NCBI RefSeq assembly: GCF_016798325.1 | Contig: NZ_JAERVO010000001.1 | Location: 744,001-808,000, forward strand | Source of the DNA: Marinobacter mangrovi | Lineage (GTDB): Bacteria > Pseudomonadota > Gammaproteobacteria > Pseudomonadales > Oleiphilaceae | Reading direction: 5' to 3' | Length of the DNA: 64,000 nucleotides | Shown here: in pieces, positions 27,171-36,274 of the stretch | How the letters are laid out: every line of letters starts with the position of its first letter | Numbering within the stretch: the first letter of the stretch is position 1 | Program-made: the position numbers and the translations under genes | Notes under the pieces: model-generated | Databases searched by the model: none | What the model saw: only the letters and a program-made list of their open reading frames with translations | What the model was told of the DNA's origin: nothing

Positions 27171-28163
27171 ATGCAACTTTTCCAGGCCCAGGATGAGGCG
27201 GGACGCCGGCTGGTCATTGCCGGCACCGGAGACGACAGTACAGGCCGTGTGCTGGACGGCGCCAAAAGCGTCTATGCACTGGCGCTGGAGGCGCTGCAAC
27301 GGGGGACGCCACTGCAGGTACTGGTGGCCGACTGGCCCGGACAGGACCGCGTCGACCTCAATGCGCTGGCCGACGAAGGGCGGCTGCTGACGCCGATCGA
27401 CCATCCGGACCCTGCTCATCTGCTGGTGAGCGGCACCGGCCTGACCCATCTTGGCAGTGCCGAAGGCCGCGACAAGATGCATCGACAGCTCGACGAGCCG
27501 GAAACCCTGACCGATTCCATGCGCATGTTCCGCATGGGGTTGGAGGGCGGCAAACCGGAATCCGGCCAGGCCGGCGTGCAGCCGGAATGGTTCTACAAGG
27601 GCGACGGCAGCATTGTGGTCGCTCCCGGCGAAGCGCTGGGGCAGCCCGGCTTTGCCCTGGATGGCGGCGAAGAACCGGAAATCGCCGGTATCTACGTGAT
27701 CGATACCAACGGCACGCCTCGGCGACTGGGATTTGTGCTCGGCAATGAGTTCTCCGATCACGTGACCGAGCGCCAGAACTACCTGTATCTGGCTCATTCC
27801 AAGTTGCGGGCCTGCTCATTCGGTCCGGCACTGCGGCTGGGCGAGTTGCCATCGGACGTTCAGGGTATGTCCCGGATTCACCGCAATGGCCAGGTGCTTT
27901 GGGAAAAGCCATTCCTCTCCGGCGAGGCCAACATGTGCCACAGCATCGCCAACCTGGAAGCGCATCATTTCAAGTACCCGCAATTCCGTCGTCCGGGAGA
28001 CGTTCACGTGCATTTCTTCGGCACGGCAACTCTCAGTTGCGCCGATGACGTGATCACCCGGGACGGCGACATTTTCGAGATCGAAGTGGCGGATTTTGGC
28101 CCGACGCTACGCAACCCGCTTGTCCACATCCGGGCGGAGTCCGTTGCGGTCAGCGAACTCTAG
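27171..28163 (+). CDS. AraD1/GguC-family 2-keto-3-deoxy-L-arabonate dehydratase-like protein
   Basis: A 330-residue protein with a C-terminal fumarylacetoacetate hydrolase-like fold (VLGNEFSDHVTERQNYLYL near residue 190) of the GguC/AraD1 group often found beside arabinose/galactose genes. In the Weimberg route this slot is the dehydratase making 2-oxoglutarate semialdehyde; the Azospirillum enzyme for the step is a DHDPS-type protein, so this is a non-orthologous replacement inferred from context. The start ATG 27171 follows AGGAG with a 6-base gap; the ORF opens at 27132 inside the previous stop region but that start is less likely. Confidence 0.75.
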   Translation: MQLFQAQDEAGRRLVIAGTGDDSTGRVLDGAKSVYALALEALQRGTPLQVLVADWPGQDRVDLNALADEGRLLTPIDHPDPAHLLVSGTGLTHLGSAEGRDKMHRQLDEPETLTDSMRMFRMGLEGGKPESGQAGVQPEWFYKGDGSIVVAPGEALGQPGFALDGGEEPEIAGIYVIDTNGTPRRLGFVLGNEFSDHVTERQNYLYLAHSKLRACSFGPALRLGELPSDVQGMSRIHRNGQVLWEKPFLSGEANMCHSIANLEAHHFKYPQFRRPGDVHVHFFGTATLSCADDVITRDGDIFEIEVADFGPTLRNPLVHIRAESVAVSEL

Positions 28164-28195
28164 GTTGATCGCCACTTTTTAACAGGAGGAATCCA

Positions 28196-29788
28196 ATGAC
28201 GCAGATTCTTGGTCAACAGTATGTCGGCGGCCGGCGCGTTGCCGCAGGATCATCCACGATGCAGAGTCTCTCGGCTTCAACGGGTGAGGCCTCTCCCGCG
28301 ACGTTCTATGAAGCGACCCCTGAAGAAGTTTCTTCAGCGGCGAAGGCCGCCGACCAGGCCTTCGGTATTTATCGGAAAACCGATCCCAACAGCCGGGCCG
28401 ATTTCCTGGAGGCCATCGCCGATGAAATCGATGGTTTGGGCGACGATGTGATCGCCGAAGTCATGCGGGAGACGGCGCTGCCGGAAGCCCGCCTCAAGGG
28501 CGAGCGCTCGCGAACCAGCAACCAGTTGCGCCTGTTTGCCCGGGTCGTGCGCCGCGGCGATTTCTTCGGCGCCCGGATCGACCGGGGGCAGCCAGACGCT
28601 CAACCGCCCAAGCCGGACATCCGCCAGATGAAAACCGCGCTGGGACCGGTGGCGGTATTTGGGGCCAGCAATTTCCCGTTCGCCTTCTCGGTGGCCGGTG
28701 GTGACACCGCATCGGCGCTGGCCGCGGGCTGTCCGGTGGTGGTGAAAGCTCATCCCGGCCATATGGTGACGTCCGAATACGTGGCCAATGCCATTGAGCG
28801 TGCCGTGGAAAGCCAGGGCATGCCCAAAGGCGTGTTCAACATGATCTACGGGGATCGGGTTGGGGCTCAACTGGTGCAGGAACCGCTGATCAAGGCCGTG
28901 GGTTTCACCGGCTCCCAGAAAGGCGGCCGCGCCCTGTTCGATCTGGCCCACGCCCGGCCCGAGCCCATCCCTGTCTTTGCCGAGATGTCGAGCATCAACC
29001 CCATGTTTATGCTGGAAAGCGCGCTGGCCGGGCAGGGTGACGACATGGCCAAAGGCCTGGCGGGTTCGGTTACCCTCGGTTGCGGCCAGTTCTGCACGAA
29101 TCCGGGTCTGATTCTGATGCGCCGTTCCGAAGCCTCATCCCGTTTCATTGAAAAATTGGCGTCGGCGCTGCGCGAGCAGCCGGCCCAGACGATGCTGAAT
29201 GCGGGCATTCTTTCGAACTACGGCAAGGGTCTGGAACACCTGGTGAGCCTGGGCGGCATTGATGAGATCGCTGCGGGGCCATCGGAAGACGGTGAGGCGG
29301 GTGCGCGGCTGTTTACCGCCGACAAGAGTTTGCTGCTGTCAACGCAGGGCGGCGAAGCGTCACCGTTGCTGGAAGAGGTGTTCGGCCCGGCGACGGTCGT
29401 GGTCGAGGTCGACAGCGACGAGGAACTGGTTGCTGCCGCCCGCGCCCTGAACGGCCAGCTCACTGCAACGGTGTTTGCGGCCGGTGGCGCGGACCTGCGC
29501 GACCAGCGGGAGCTGCTCTCGGTGCTGGAACAGAAGGTCGGTCGGTTGCTGTTCAATGGCTATCCGACCGGGGTCGAAGTGAACGACACCATGGTCCATG
29601 GCGGTCCTTATCCGGCGACCACCGACGCCCGCGGCACGTCGGTTGGTAGCCTGGCCATCGAGCGCTACCTGCGCCCGGTCTGCTATCAGAACATGCCGGA
29701 CGCAGCGCTGCCCGATGCCGTGCGGGACAGCAACCCGCTGGCGCTACTGCGGTTGGTGGACGGGGATTACTCCCGGGATGCCTTGTAG
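28196..29788 (+). CDS. 2-oxoglutarate-semialdehyde dehydrogenase (NADP+-type ALDH)
   Basis: A 530-residue aldehyde dehydrogenase of the alpha-ketoglutaric-semialdehyde dehydrogenase group. Catalytic C300 is in LGCGQFCTNPGL and the general-base Glu in FAEMSSINP (E263). The nucleotide site is VAVFGASNFPFAFS. It completes sugar acid breakdown by oxidising the semialdehyde to 2-oxoglutarate. A strong ribosome site (AGGAGG) is present, and a terminator ends the operon 16 bases after the stop. Confidence 0.9.
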   Translation: MTQILGQQYVGGRRVAAGSSTMQSLSASTGEASPATFYEATPEEVSSAAKAADQAFGIYRKTDPNSRADFLEAIADEIDGLGDDVIAEVMRETALPEARLKGERSRTSNQLRLFARVVRRGDFFGARIDRGQPDAQPPKPDIRQMKTALGPVAVFGASNFPFAFSVAGGDTASALAAGCPVVVKAHPGHMVTSEYVANAIERAVESQGMPKGVFNMIYGDRVGAQLVQEPLIKAVGFTGSQKGGRALFDLAHARPEPIPVFAEMSSINPMFMLESALAGQGDDMAKGLAGSVTLGCGQFCTNPGLILMRRSEASSRFIEKLASALREQPAQTMLNAGILSNYGKGLEHLVSLGGIDEIAAGPSEDGEAGARLFTADKSLLLSTQGGEASPLLEEVFGPATVVVEVDSDEELVAAARALNGQLTATVFAAGGADLRDQRELLSVLEQKVGRLLFNGYPTGVEVNDTMVHGGPYPATTDARGTSVGSLAIERYLRPVCYQNMPDAALPDAVRDSNPLALLRLVDGDYSRDAL

Positions 29789-29803
29789 TCCGGGCTGAAA
29801 CGA

Positions 29804-29832
29804 AAAAGGGGCGCGATTTTCGCGCCCCTTTC
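29804..29832 (+). terminator. Rho-independent terminator of the sugar operon
   Basis: AAAGGGGCGCG, a 4-6-base loop, CGCGCCCCTTT. Symmetrical A/T flanks. It closes the araF-to-aldehyde dehydrogenase operon. Confidence 0.85.
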
Positions 29833-29878
29833 TGTTTGTGACAGGGATGAATAGTCATCGCCGATTCAGGGGAGTGAT

Positions 29879-29916
29879 GTAGCCGACGCTTTAGCTTCGG
29901 AGGCGCCGCAGGTGCC
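29879..29916 (+). repeat. GTAG double-hairpin (REP-like) repeat, copy 1
   Basis: GTAG, then hairpin 1 CCGACGCT-TT-AGCTTCGG (one central C-T mismatch), A, and hairpin 2 GGCGCC-GCA-GGTGCC. The GTAG tetranucleotide followed by an imperfect hairpin is the hallmark of RAYT-associated REP sequences. It forms an inverted pair with copy 2. Confidence 0.8.
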
Positions 29917-29943
29917 CGGTTTGAGATTCGCTTGAAGTCCGAG

Positions 29944-29983
29944 GCCGTCCTTCGGACGGCTCCGAAGCTAAAGCGTCGGCTAC
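29944..29983 (-). repeat. GTAG double-hairpin (REP-like) repeat, copy 2
   Basis: Read on the minus strand: GTAG, the same hairpin 1, A, then hairpin 2 GCCGTCC-GAA-GGACGGC. Stem bases of hairpin 2 differ from copy 1 but pair fully. Copies 1 and 2 point toward each other with 27 bases between, in the gap between convergent dehydrogenase and fabH genes. Confidence 0.8.
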
Positions 29984-29999
29984 ATTGAGAGAGCCACCT

Positions 30000-30968
30000 T
30001 TAAAAACGCAGCAGCGCCGCGCCCCAGGTGAACCCGCCGCCGAAGGCCTCGAGCAGCACCACTTCATTCTTCCGGATCCGGCCATCCCGAACCGCCGCAT
30101 CCAATGCCAGCGGAATCGACGCGGCGGACGTATTCCCGTGCTCGTTGACGGTGACCACCACCTGATCCATGGACATGTTCAGCTTCTTGGCCGTAGCCGA
30201 AATGATGCGCAGGTTGGCCTGATGAGGCACCAGCCAATCGATGTCCGACTTCTCCATCTGGTTGGCTTCCAACGTTTCGTCGACAATCTTGCCGAGGGTG
30301 TTGACCGCCATCTTGAAGACTTCGTTGCCCTTCATCTCGACAAAGGCGCGGCCGGCCTTGACCCGCTCGAAGTCCGACGCGATACCGCAGGGGACATGCA
30401 GCAGTTCTTCGTAACGGCCATCGGCGTGAATGTGGGTGGAGAGAATGCCGGTTTCCTCGCTCGCTTCGAGAACGACGGCGCCGGCGCCATCACCGAACAG
30501 GACGCAGGTGGCGCGATCATCCCAGTCGATGATCCGGGAGAAGATTTCCGCGCCGATCACCAGGGCTTTCTTGCTGGCGCCCGTCTTGACGAACTTGTCA
30601 GCGGTCGCCAGGGCGTAGACGAAACCGCTGCAGACCGCCTGGATATCAAATGCCGGGCAACCCTGGATGCCCAGGCGGGCCTGGAGAATGCAGGCGCTGC
30701 TGGGGAAGATCTTGTCCGGGGTGGAGGTGGCGAAAACAATGAGATCGATCTCCTGCGGATCAATCCCCGCGGCTTCAATCGCTCTCAGCGATGCCTGCTC
30801 CGCCAGGTCCACCGTGGTCTGGTGGTCCAGGGCAATGTGGCGCTGCTCGATGCCGGTCCGTTCACGAATCCACTGGTCACTGGTGTCGACCTTCTTTTCC
30901 AGGTCTTTGTTGGTAACAACATTGTCCGGCAGGTACGAACCGGTGCCAGTGATGCGAGCGTAAGTCAT
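30000..30968 (-). CDS. fabH: 3-oxoacyl-ACP synthase III (KAS III)
   Basis: A 322-residue FabH. The catalytic triad is visible as C113 ([11 protein letters not shown]), His in VPHQANLRI and Asn in [10 protein letters not shown]. It condenses acetyl-CoA with malonyl-ACP to start fatty-acid chains. It stands alone, outside a fab cluster, divergent from corA, so it may be an additional KAS III paralogue with a different acyl-CoA preference; the sequence does not decide this. Confidence 0.9.
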   Translation of the reverse strand: MTYARITGTGSYLPDNVVTNKDLEKKVDTSDQWIRERTGIEQRHIALDHQTTVDLAEQASLRAIEAAGIDPQEIDLIVFATSTPDKIFPSSACILQARLGIQGCPAFDIQAVCSGFVYALATADKFVKTGASKKALVIGAEIFSRIIDWDDRATCVLFGDGAGAVVLEASEETGILSTHIHADGRYEELLHVPCGIASDFERVKAGRAFVEMKGNEVFKMAVNTLGKIVDETLEANQMEKSDIDWLVPHQANLRIISATAKKLNMSMDQVVVTVNEHGNTSAASIPLALDAAVRDGRIRKNEVVLLEAFGGGFTWGAALLRF

Positions 30969-31137
30969 GTGTGATGGATTCCCGGGGCTTGCTAATTCAT
31001 TGTGTCGAGCCTTATGAAAGTCATCCTACACGGCATCCCGGACTTGGGTTATTAGCGATTTGTCCTAAGATACCGGACAGGGAAAATGCCGGTGCGTTCA
31101 ATCCAGCGCCCCGAGATATCAGAGAGGTAACTGTCGA

Positions 31138-32091
31138 ATGCTGCGATTTTTCAGGATTGATAACGGGTTGATCCGGGAGATGGATGTGGCGCCGGACGAG
31201 GCGGACTCGGCGCTGGAGAAGGCCGACTGGATCGACGTGCATACGCCTGACGACGACGAGCGCAACCTGCTGCAGCGACTTTTGCACACCGATGTGCCCG
31301 AGTTCGATGAAGTGGAGGAAATCGAGGCCTCCGCCCGCTGTTTTGTGGATCAGGCCGGCATTCACGTGCACTCGCTGTTCCTGACCCAGACCGAAGGCCG
31401 CCACGACACCATTTCCGTCGCCTGCATTCTCCAGAGCAGACGCCTGATCACCATTCGCGAAGACGACGTGGCAGACTTCCGGCTGATCCGCATGCGCGCC
31501 CGGCGGGGTCAGGTTGAGGCCAACTCACCGGCGGAGCTCCTGGTGACGCTGTTCGAGCAGAAGATGGAGAACCATGCGGATTCGCTGGAAGACCTGCACC
31601 GTCAGCTGGAGGACGTCTCCTACATGGTGCTTGAAGACGAGGAAGCGGAGCTGGACGAAGCCATTGGCAAACTGGCCCGTCTGGAGGACAGCAATGGCAA
31701 GATCCGGCTGTGCCTGATGGATTCCCAACGGGACATCTCCTTTCTGCTGCGGCATTTGCGCAGCGCCTCCGAGCATGCCGATACCCTGCGTGAAATCATG
31801 CGCGACATCGAAACGCTGATGTCTCACACCACCTTCCTGTTCGACAAGATCAACTTCCTGATGGACTCCACCCAGGGCTTCATCAACATCGAGCAAAACC
31901 AGATCATCAAGATCTTCTCGATCGCCGCAGTCGTCTTCCTGCCGCCGACCCTGGTGGCCAGCATTTACGGCATGAACTTCGACGTGATGCCGGAACTGCA
32001 CTGGCTGGGCGGCTATCCCTGGGCGCTGGGTCTGATGGTCATGGCCGGTATTGCCCCGTACCTGTATTTCAAGAAAAAAGGCTGGCTCTGA
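31138..32091 (+). CDS. corA: Magnesium/cobalt transport protein CorA
   Basis: A 317-residue CorA channel. A long acidic cytoplasmic domain is followed by two C-terminal membrane helices, the first ending in the GMN selectivity motif (IYGMNFDVMPE, about residues 276-286), the second before the basic tail YFKKKGWL. It imports Mg2+ in the inner membrane. The start ATG has an AGAGG site. Length equals E. coli CorA. Confidence 0.94.
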   Translation: MLRFFRIDNGLIREMDVAPDEADSALEKADWIDVHTPDDDERNLLQRLLHTDVPEFDEVEEIEASARCFVDQAGIHVHSLFLTQTEGRHDTISVACILQSRRLITIREDDVADFRLIRMRARRGQVEANSPAELLVTLFEQKMENHADSLEDLHRQLEDVSYMVLEDEEAELDEAIGKLARLEDSNGKIRLCLMDSQRDISFLLRHLRSASEHADTLREIMRDIETLMSHTTFLFDKINFLMDSTQGFINIEQNQIIKIFSIAAVVFLPPTLVASIYGMNFDVMPELHWLGGYPWALGLMVMAGIAPYLYFKKKGWL

Positions 32092-32094
32092 CCG

Positions 32095-32114
32095 TATACC
32101 CACTGGGGGATATA
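32095..32114. promoter_or_regulatory. Imperfect ATACCC-N4-GGG operator before puuC
   Basis: TATACCC-ACTG-GGGGATATA, a near copy of the perfect palindrome at 36130-36149 and 42008-42027. It lies 62 bases upstream of puuC. Probably binds the regulator of the polyamine cluster. Confidence 0.5.
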
Positions 32115-32175
32115 GAGCCGAAATGTCCCGGCCGGTTAGGCTTGATGCAAAGTCAATCAATGTCGGGAGAAGACC

Positions 32176-33663
32176 ATGAAAACCAGCGCGGAATGGAAAG
32201 CCCTGAGCGAGTCGGTGCCCCTGCACGGACAGGCCTTTATCGGTGGTCAATTCCAGGACGCCGTGTCCGGCGAGACCTTCCCGTCGATCAATCCGGCCAC
32301 GGAAACCAGGCTGGCGGACATTGCCAGCTGTGATACGGCCGACGTGGACCTGGCCGTCGATGCGGCCCGCAAGGCGTTCGTTTCCGGCGCGTGGTCGGAT
32401 CTGTCGCCGGGCGACCGCAAGCGGGCCCTGCTGCGCTTCGCGGATCTGGTTGAGCAACATGGCGACGAACTGGCGGTCCTGGACAGCCTGGACATGGGCA
32501 AGCCGATCAGCGAGATGGTGGCCATCGACGTGCCGGACTCCATCGATTGCCTGCGCTGGACCGCCGAGTCCATCGACAAGCTGTACGGCGAGATTTCACC
32601 CACCGGCAGCGACACGCTGGGTCTGATCAGCCACGAACCGGCAGGTGTGGTCGCCGCCATCACTCCCTGGAATTACCCGCTGATGATGGCCATGTGGAAG
32701 ATCGCGCCAGCTCTGGCGGCGGGCAATTCGGTCATTCTCAAACCGTCGGAGAAAAGCGCCCTGAGCGTGCTGCGCCTGGCGGAACTGGCCAAAGAGGCAG
32801 GCATTCCCGACGGTGTTTTCAACGTGCTGCCCGGGTATGGCCACACGGCCGGCAAGGCGCTGGCACTGCATAACGATGTCAACGTGCTCGCATTCACCGG
32901 CTCCAGCCGGGTGGGCGGTCTGTTGATGGAATACGCCGGCCAGTCCAACCTCAAGCGGGTCTGGATCGAGGCGGGCGGCAAGTCACCGATGCTGGTGTTT
33001 GATGACTGCGAGGACATCGAGAAGGCCGCCGGCACCGCAGCAGCCGCGATCTTCTCCAACCAGGGCGAAGTCTGCATCGCCTGCTCGCGGCTTTACGTTC
33101 AGTCGTCCATCCGGGAGCGTTTCACCGAAGCCCTGTTGGAAGCGGCCAAAGCCTACCAACCCCAGGACCCGCTGGATCCGGAAACCCGTATGGGCGCGCT
33201 GGTTGATAAAACCCAGCTGGAAACCGTGGCCCGCTATGTCCAGTCGGCGATCGATGAGGGCGGCCGGGTACTGACCGGCGGCGTCCCCGAGGCGGTGCCG
33301 GGGCAGGGCTATTTCGTTCAGCCCACCATCATTGGCGATGCCCACAACGGCATGCGGTTTGTACAGGAAGAAATCTTCGGACCGGTGTTGGCCGTGGGCG
33401 AGTTCAGTGACGAGGCCGAAGCGATTCATCTGGCCAACGACAACCGCTACGGCCTGGGTGCCTCCGTCTGGACCGGCAACCTGTCCCGGGCGCACCGCGT
33501 CAGCCGGAAAATCCAGAGCGGTATGGTCTGGGTCAACGGTTGGGGTGGCGGTGACAGCACCATGCCGTTCGGCGGGATGAAGGCGTCGGGCTTCGGCCGG
33601 GACAAATCCCTGCATGCCCTCGAGAAGTACACGGACATCAAAACCGTCTGGATCAGTCTTTGA
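32176..33663 (+). CDS. puuC: PuuC-like aldehyde dehydrogenase of putrescine catabolism
   Basis: A 495-residue NAD(P)+ aldehyde dehydrogenase (gamma-glutamyl-gamma-aminobutyraldehyde dehydrogenase group, also called KauB/PauC in pseudomonads). Catalytic C300 (QGEVCIACSRL) and E265 (IEAGGKS). It would oxidise the aldehyde made by PuuB or by the SpuC-type transaminase; relatives also act on 3-aminopropanal and other omega-aminoaldehydes. It has a GGGAGA ribosome site and the ATACCC-type operator upstream. Confidence 0.88.
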   Translation: MKTSAEWKALSESVPLHGQAFIGGQFQDAVSGETFPSINPATETRLADIASCDTADVDLAVDAARKAFVSGAWSDLSPGDRKRALLRFADLVEQHGDELAVLDSLDMGKPISEMVAIDVPDSIDCLRWTAESIDKLYGEISPTGSDTLGLISHEPAGVVAAITPWNYPLMMAMWKIAPALAAGNSVILKPSEKSALSVLRLAELAKEAGIPDGVFNVLPGYGHTAGKALALHNDVNVLAFTGSSRVGGLLMEYAGQSNLKRVWIEAGGKSPMLVFDDCEDIEKAAGTAAAAIFSNQGEVCIACSRLYVQSSIRERFTEALLEAAKAYQPQDPLDPETRMGALVDKTQLETVARYVQSAIDEGGRVLTGGVPEAVPGQGYFVQPTIIGDAHNGMRFVQEEIFGPVLAVGEFSDEAEAIHLANDNRYGLGASVWTGNLSRAHRVSRKIQSGMVWVNGWGGGDSTMPFGGMKASGFGRDKSLHALEKYTDIKTVWISL

Positions 33664-33681
33664 TCCCGTCGCTCGGTTCCG

Positions 33682-34494
33682 CTAGGAATTGTCTTCCAGA
33701 TGGCTCAGGTGATTGATGAACTGAGTGAAGATTTCCGCCTGGGTGGAGGTGTTCAACCGCGCATGGATGTTCTTGCGGTGCACCTTCACCGTGCCGACGC
33801 TGATGGTCAGGCGGTCGGCGATCGCCTGGGATGAAAACCCCCGCAGGATCAGGTCGGTGATCTCCCGCTCGCGCTGGGTCAGGACGCCGCTGGCGAAGGT
33901 GCGCAGGGCCCGTTTCATGGGCCCGTCCGAGCGTCCATATTGCAGGAATTCCCCGGACTGGGCCTGCCAGAACTGGCGCACCAGCGCACTGATGACCGGA
34001 TAGAAATCCTGCAGGGCGTTCAGTTCGGTGCGGGAAATGCTTTCGAGCGACGCCCGGCGCCCCAGCGTAATGGCGCAGGTCACCTTGTCATCCAGGCGAA
34101 TCAGCAGATTGATCTCGTCCACCAGGCCGAAGTTCTGGTAGCAGGTCTGGTAATACTCCGTGCTCTTGAAGGAATCCGGCATGATCTCGGCCAGCCGCAC
34201 GATGCCGGGTGCCGCACCGTTCTTGATCGCGTGGAACAGCGGGTCGAGCACATAGGCGTGGTTGATGTACTGGCGCAGTGTGTCGCTTTGCTCTTCGGGA
34301 TCGGATGGGTGGACCAGAATAGGTCGCAGGGACTTCTTGTAGGTCAGCAGCAGGATGGTGTCGAAGAAACACAGGGTCGAGAGGAAGGCCTCCAGCATCG
34401 AGGGAAAGCTGCGTAGTCTCTGGTGCTCGATGAGGACCGCCAGGTTCTTCTGCCAGCTCTCATTGGCCTGTATCTGATTAACGCGATCTCTCAT
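33682..34494 (-). CDS. LuxR-family (GerE HTH) transcriptional regulator
   Basis: A 270-residue regulator. The N-terminal 190 residues form a GAF/PAS-like sensor region of unknown ligand; the C-terminal GerE helix-turn-helix spans about 205-265 (LTQREREITDLILRGFSSQAIADRL, VGTVKVHRKNIHARL). I use ATG 34494, which leaves AAGGA with proper spacing; the ATG at 34500 abuts it. Located between puuC and the spuC-like gene, it is the best candidate for the protein that binds the ATACCC-N4-GGGTAT palindromes of this cluster, because GerE-type proteins recognise such TACCC-rich sites (inference). Confidence 0.85.
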   Translation of the reverse strand: MRDRVNQIQANESWQKNLAVLIEHQRLRSFPSMLEAFLSTLCFFDTILLLTYKKSLRPILVHPSDPEEQSDTLRQYINHAYVLDPLFHAIKNGAAPGIVRLAEIMPDSFKSTEYYQTCYQNFGLVDEINLLIRLDDKVTCAITLGRRASLESISRTELNALQDFYPVISALVRQFWQAQSGEFLQYGRSDGPMKRALRTFASGVLTQREREITDLILRGFSSQAIADRLTISVGTVKVHRKNIHARLNTSTQAEIFTQFINHLSHLEDNS

Positions 34495-34644
34495 CACCAT
34501 CCTTTTTGTTCTTTCAGCGCACCACGGAATGTCACCCGTTGAAAGCGATGCCCAAGGATGGCTCGCTACGGCACGGGCTTCTTCGAGGATTCTATAAGGC
34601 TAAGCCAGTTGGTGGACCGGCACCAGCTCGGTCCACCGCAAGGA

Positions 34645-36033
34645 TCATGCCGCGGACAGGTTGCTGACCCGCTCATAAGTCGTGTCCAGCGCAATACGTA
34701 AGCGATCCACCATCTCGTCAATTTCCTCGCGACGGATCACCAGAGGCGGAGAGAGCACAATCCGATTGCCGCAGGCCCGGGCGATCAGACCGGCGGCGGT
34801 GCATTCGTCGCGGCAAAGGGTGCCCACATCCTCGTCAAAGAAGGTGCGGGTCTGGCGGTCTTTCACCAGCGCGAGTCCGGCGATCAGACCGATGCCTTCG
34901 ATGTGACCGCACAGCGGGTGCTCGCCAAGGACGTCCCTGAGGCGAGCCTGCAGGTAAGGGCCCGTATCGGATGCGACGGACTCCATGACACCTTCCTCAC
35001 GAAGCAACCGGATGTTTTCCAGCGCTACCGCCGCCGCGGCCGGATGGCCGGAATAGGTGAATCCGTGATTGAAGTCGCCGCCGTGTTCAGTCAGAACGTC
35101 CGCAATCCGGTCGCCCACGGCGACAGCGGAAATCGGCAGGTAGCCGGAGGACAGGCCCTTGGCCATGGACATGATGTCCGGTTGGAAATCATAGGTCTGG
35201 CAACCGAACCACTGCCCCGTGCGGCCGAACCCACAGATCACTTCGTCCGCAACCAGCAGCACGTCGTACTTGCGGCAGATCCGCTGAATCTCGGGCCAGT
35301 AGGTGCGGGGCGGCACGATCACGCCGCCGGCGCCCTGGATCGGCTCGCCGATAAAGGCGGCGACGTTGTCCGGACCCACTTCCAGGATTTTTTCCTCAAG
35401 TTCTCGGGCGCGCTTCAGGCCGAATTCGTCCTCGGACAGGCCGTCTGCTTCGCCATACCAGTAAGGCTGACCAATGCGGTGAATGCCCGGCAGCATCGGG
35501 GCGCACTGACGGTGCATGTGTCCCATGCCGCCCAGGCTGGCGCCGGCCAGGGTGCTGCCGTGATAGGCGTTCTCACGGGCAATCAGCAGCTTGCGATAGC
35601 GCTTGCCCTTGAGCGTCCAGTAGTGGCGCACCATTCGGATCACCGTGTCGATGGCTTCCGAACCGGAGTTGGCGAAAAAAACGCGGTTCAGGTCACCCGG
35701 CGTGATGTCGGCGATGGCCTCGGCCAGTTGGGTGACCGGCTCGTGGGTGCTCTGGAAGAAGGTGTTGTAGTAGGGCAGCACTTGCATCTGGCTGGACGCG
35801 GCATCAATCAGCTCCTGGCGGCCGTAGCCGATATTCACGCACCACAGGCCCGCCATGCCGTCGATCAGTTGGTTGTTATCCGAATCCCAGACGTAGACGC
35901 CGTCGGCACGGGTAATCACCCGGGCTCCTTTTCGGTTCAGGGCCTGGGTATCGGTAAAGGGGTGCAGGTGGTAGCGGGCGTCCAATTCGCGCACCGCGTT
36001 TCCGGACGTTGGGTTTGTTGTTGTGTACGGCAT
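34645..36033 (-). CDS. spuC: Putrescine--pyruvate-type aminotransferase (SpuC-like)
   Basis: A 462-residue class III aminotransferase. The PLP Lys is K292 in SMAKGLSSGYLPI; the cofactor phosphate site is GSEAIDTVIRM, and NRVFFANSGSEA is near the domain start. It matches the putrescine/omega-amino acid pyruvate transaminase group. It would make 4-aminobutyraldehyde for PuuC. Ribosome site GGAGG precedes the ATG. It is divergent from puuA across the operator-containing region. Beta-alanine or other omega-amine substrates cannot be excluded. Confidence 0.82.
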   Translation of the reverse strand: MPYTTTNPTSGNAVRELDARYHLHPFTDTQALNRKGARVITRADGVYVWDSDNNQLIDGMAGLWCVNIGYGRQELIDAASSQMQVLPYYNTFFQSTHEPVTQLAEAIADITPGDLNRVFFANSGSEAIDTVIRMVRHYWTLKGKRYRKLLIARENAYHGSTLAGASLGGMGHMHRQCAPMLPGIHRIGQPYWYGEADGLSEDEFGLKRARELEEKILEVGPDNVAAFIGEPIQGAGGVIVPPRTYWPEIQRICRKYDVLLVADEVICGFGRTGQWFGCQTYDFQPDIMSMAKGLSSGYLPISAVAVGDRIADVLTEHGGDFNHGFTYSGHPAAAAVALENIRLLREEGVMESVASDTGPYLQARLRDVLGEHPLCGHIEGIGLIAGLALVKDRQTRTFFDEDVGTLCRDECTAAGLIARACGNRIVLSPPLVIRREEIDEMVDRLRIALDTTYERVSNLSAA

Positions 36034-36129
36034 GACAGCCTCCAGAGGGGTGAAAGTGCTCGCAGCGTTATTTCGGACGCGGCGGGGTCAGGGTCCAGGT
36101 TAACCATAGGGAATGTCGTGATTGGGGGG

Positions 36130-36149
36130 ATATACCCCTAAGGGTATAT
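36130..36149. promoter_or_regulatory. Perfect palindromic operator between spuC and puuA
   Basis: ATATACCC-CTAA-GGGTATAT, 8-base arms and a 4-base centre. It lies 97 bases before the spuC start and 125 bases before the puuA start, suited to control both. A weaker, asymmetric site (ATACCC CCCG GGTGAT) occurs at about 36187-36206. Confidence 0.7.
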
Positions 36150-36274
36150 GTGTCCGGGAGGGTAAAACGGCGGCATGAACGGCCTCACATACCCCCCGGG
36201 TGATAGATACACGCCACTGGCGATGGGATATCGTGAAGGTCTGACTTTCGAAAAAGCGTTCAAGAGTGAAGCGT

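Noticed and set aside
18285-29788. Complete De Ley-Doudoroff D-galactose pathway
   Set aside because: No 2-keto-3-deoxygalactonate kinase or aldolase gene in the cluster; the last enzymes fit the Weimberg-type route to 2-oxoglutarate.
29879-29983. Insertion-sequence ends (terminal inverted repeats)
   Set aside because: Only about 105 bases apart with no transposase; the GTAG foot and hairpin match REP-type repeats instead.
34903-36141. 412-residue plus-strand open frame opposite the spuC-like gene
   Set aside because: It is the shadow of a conserved class III aminotransferase; no ribosome site or recognisable domain.
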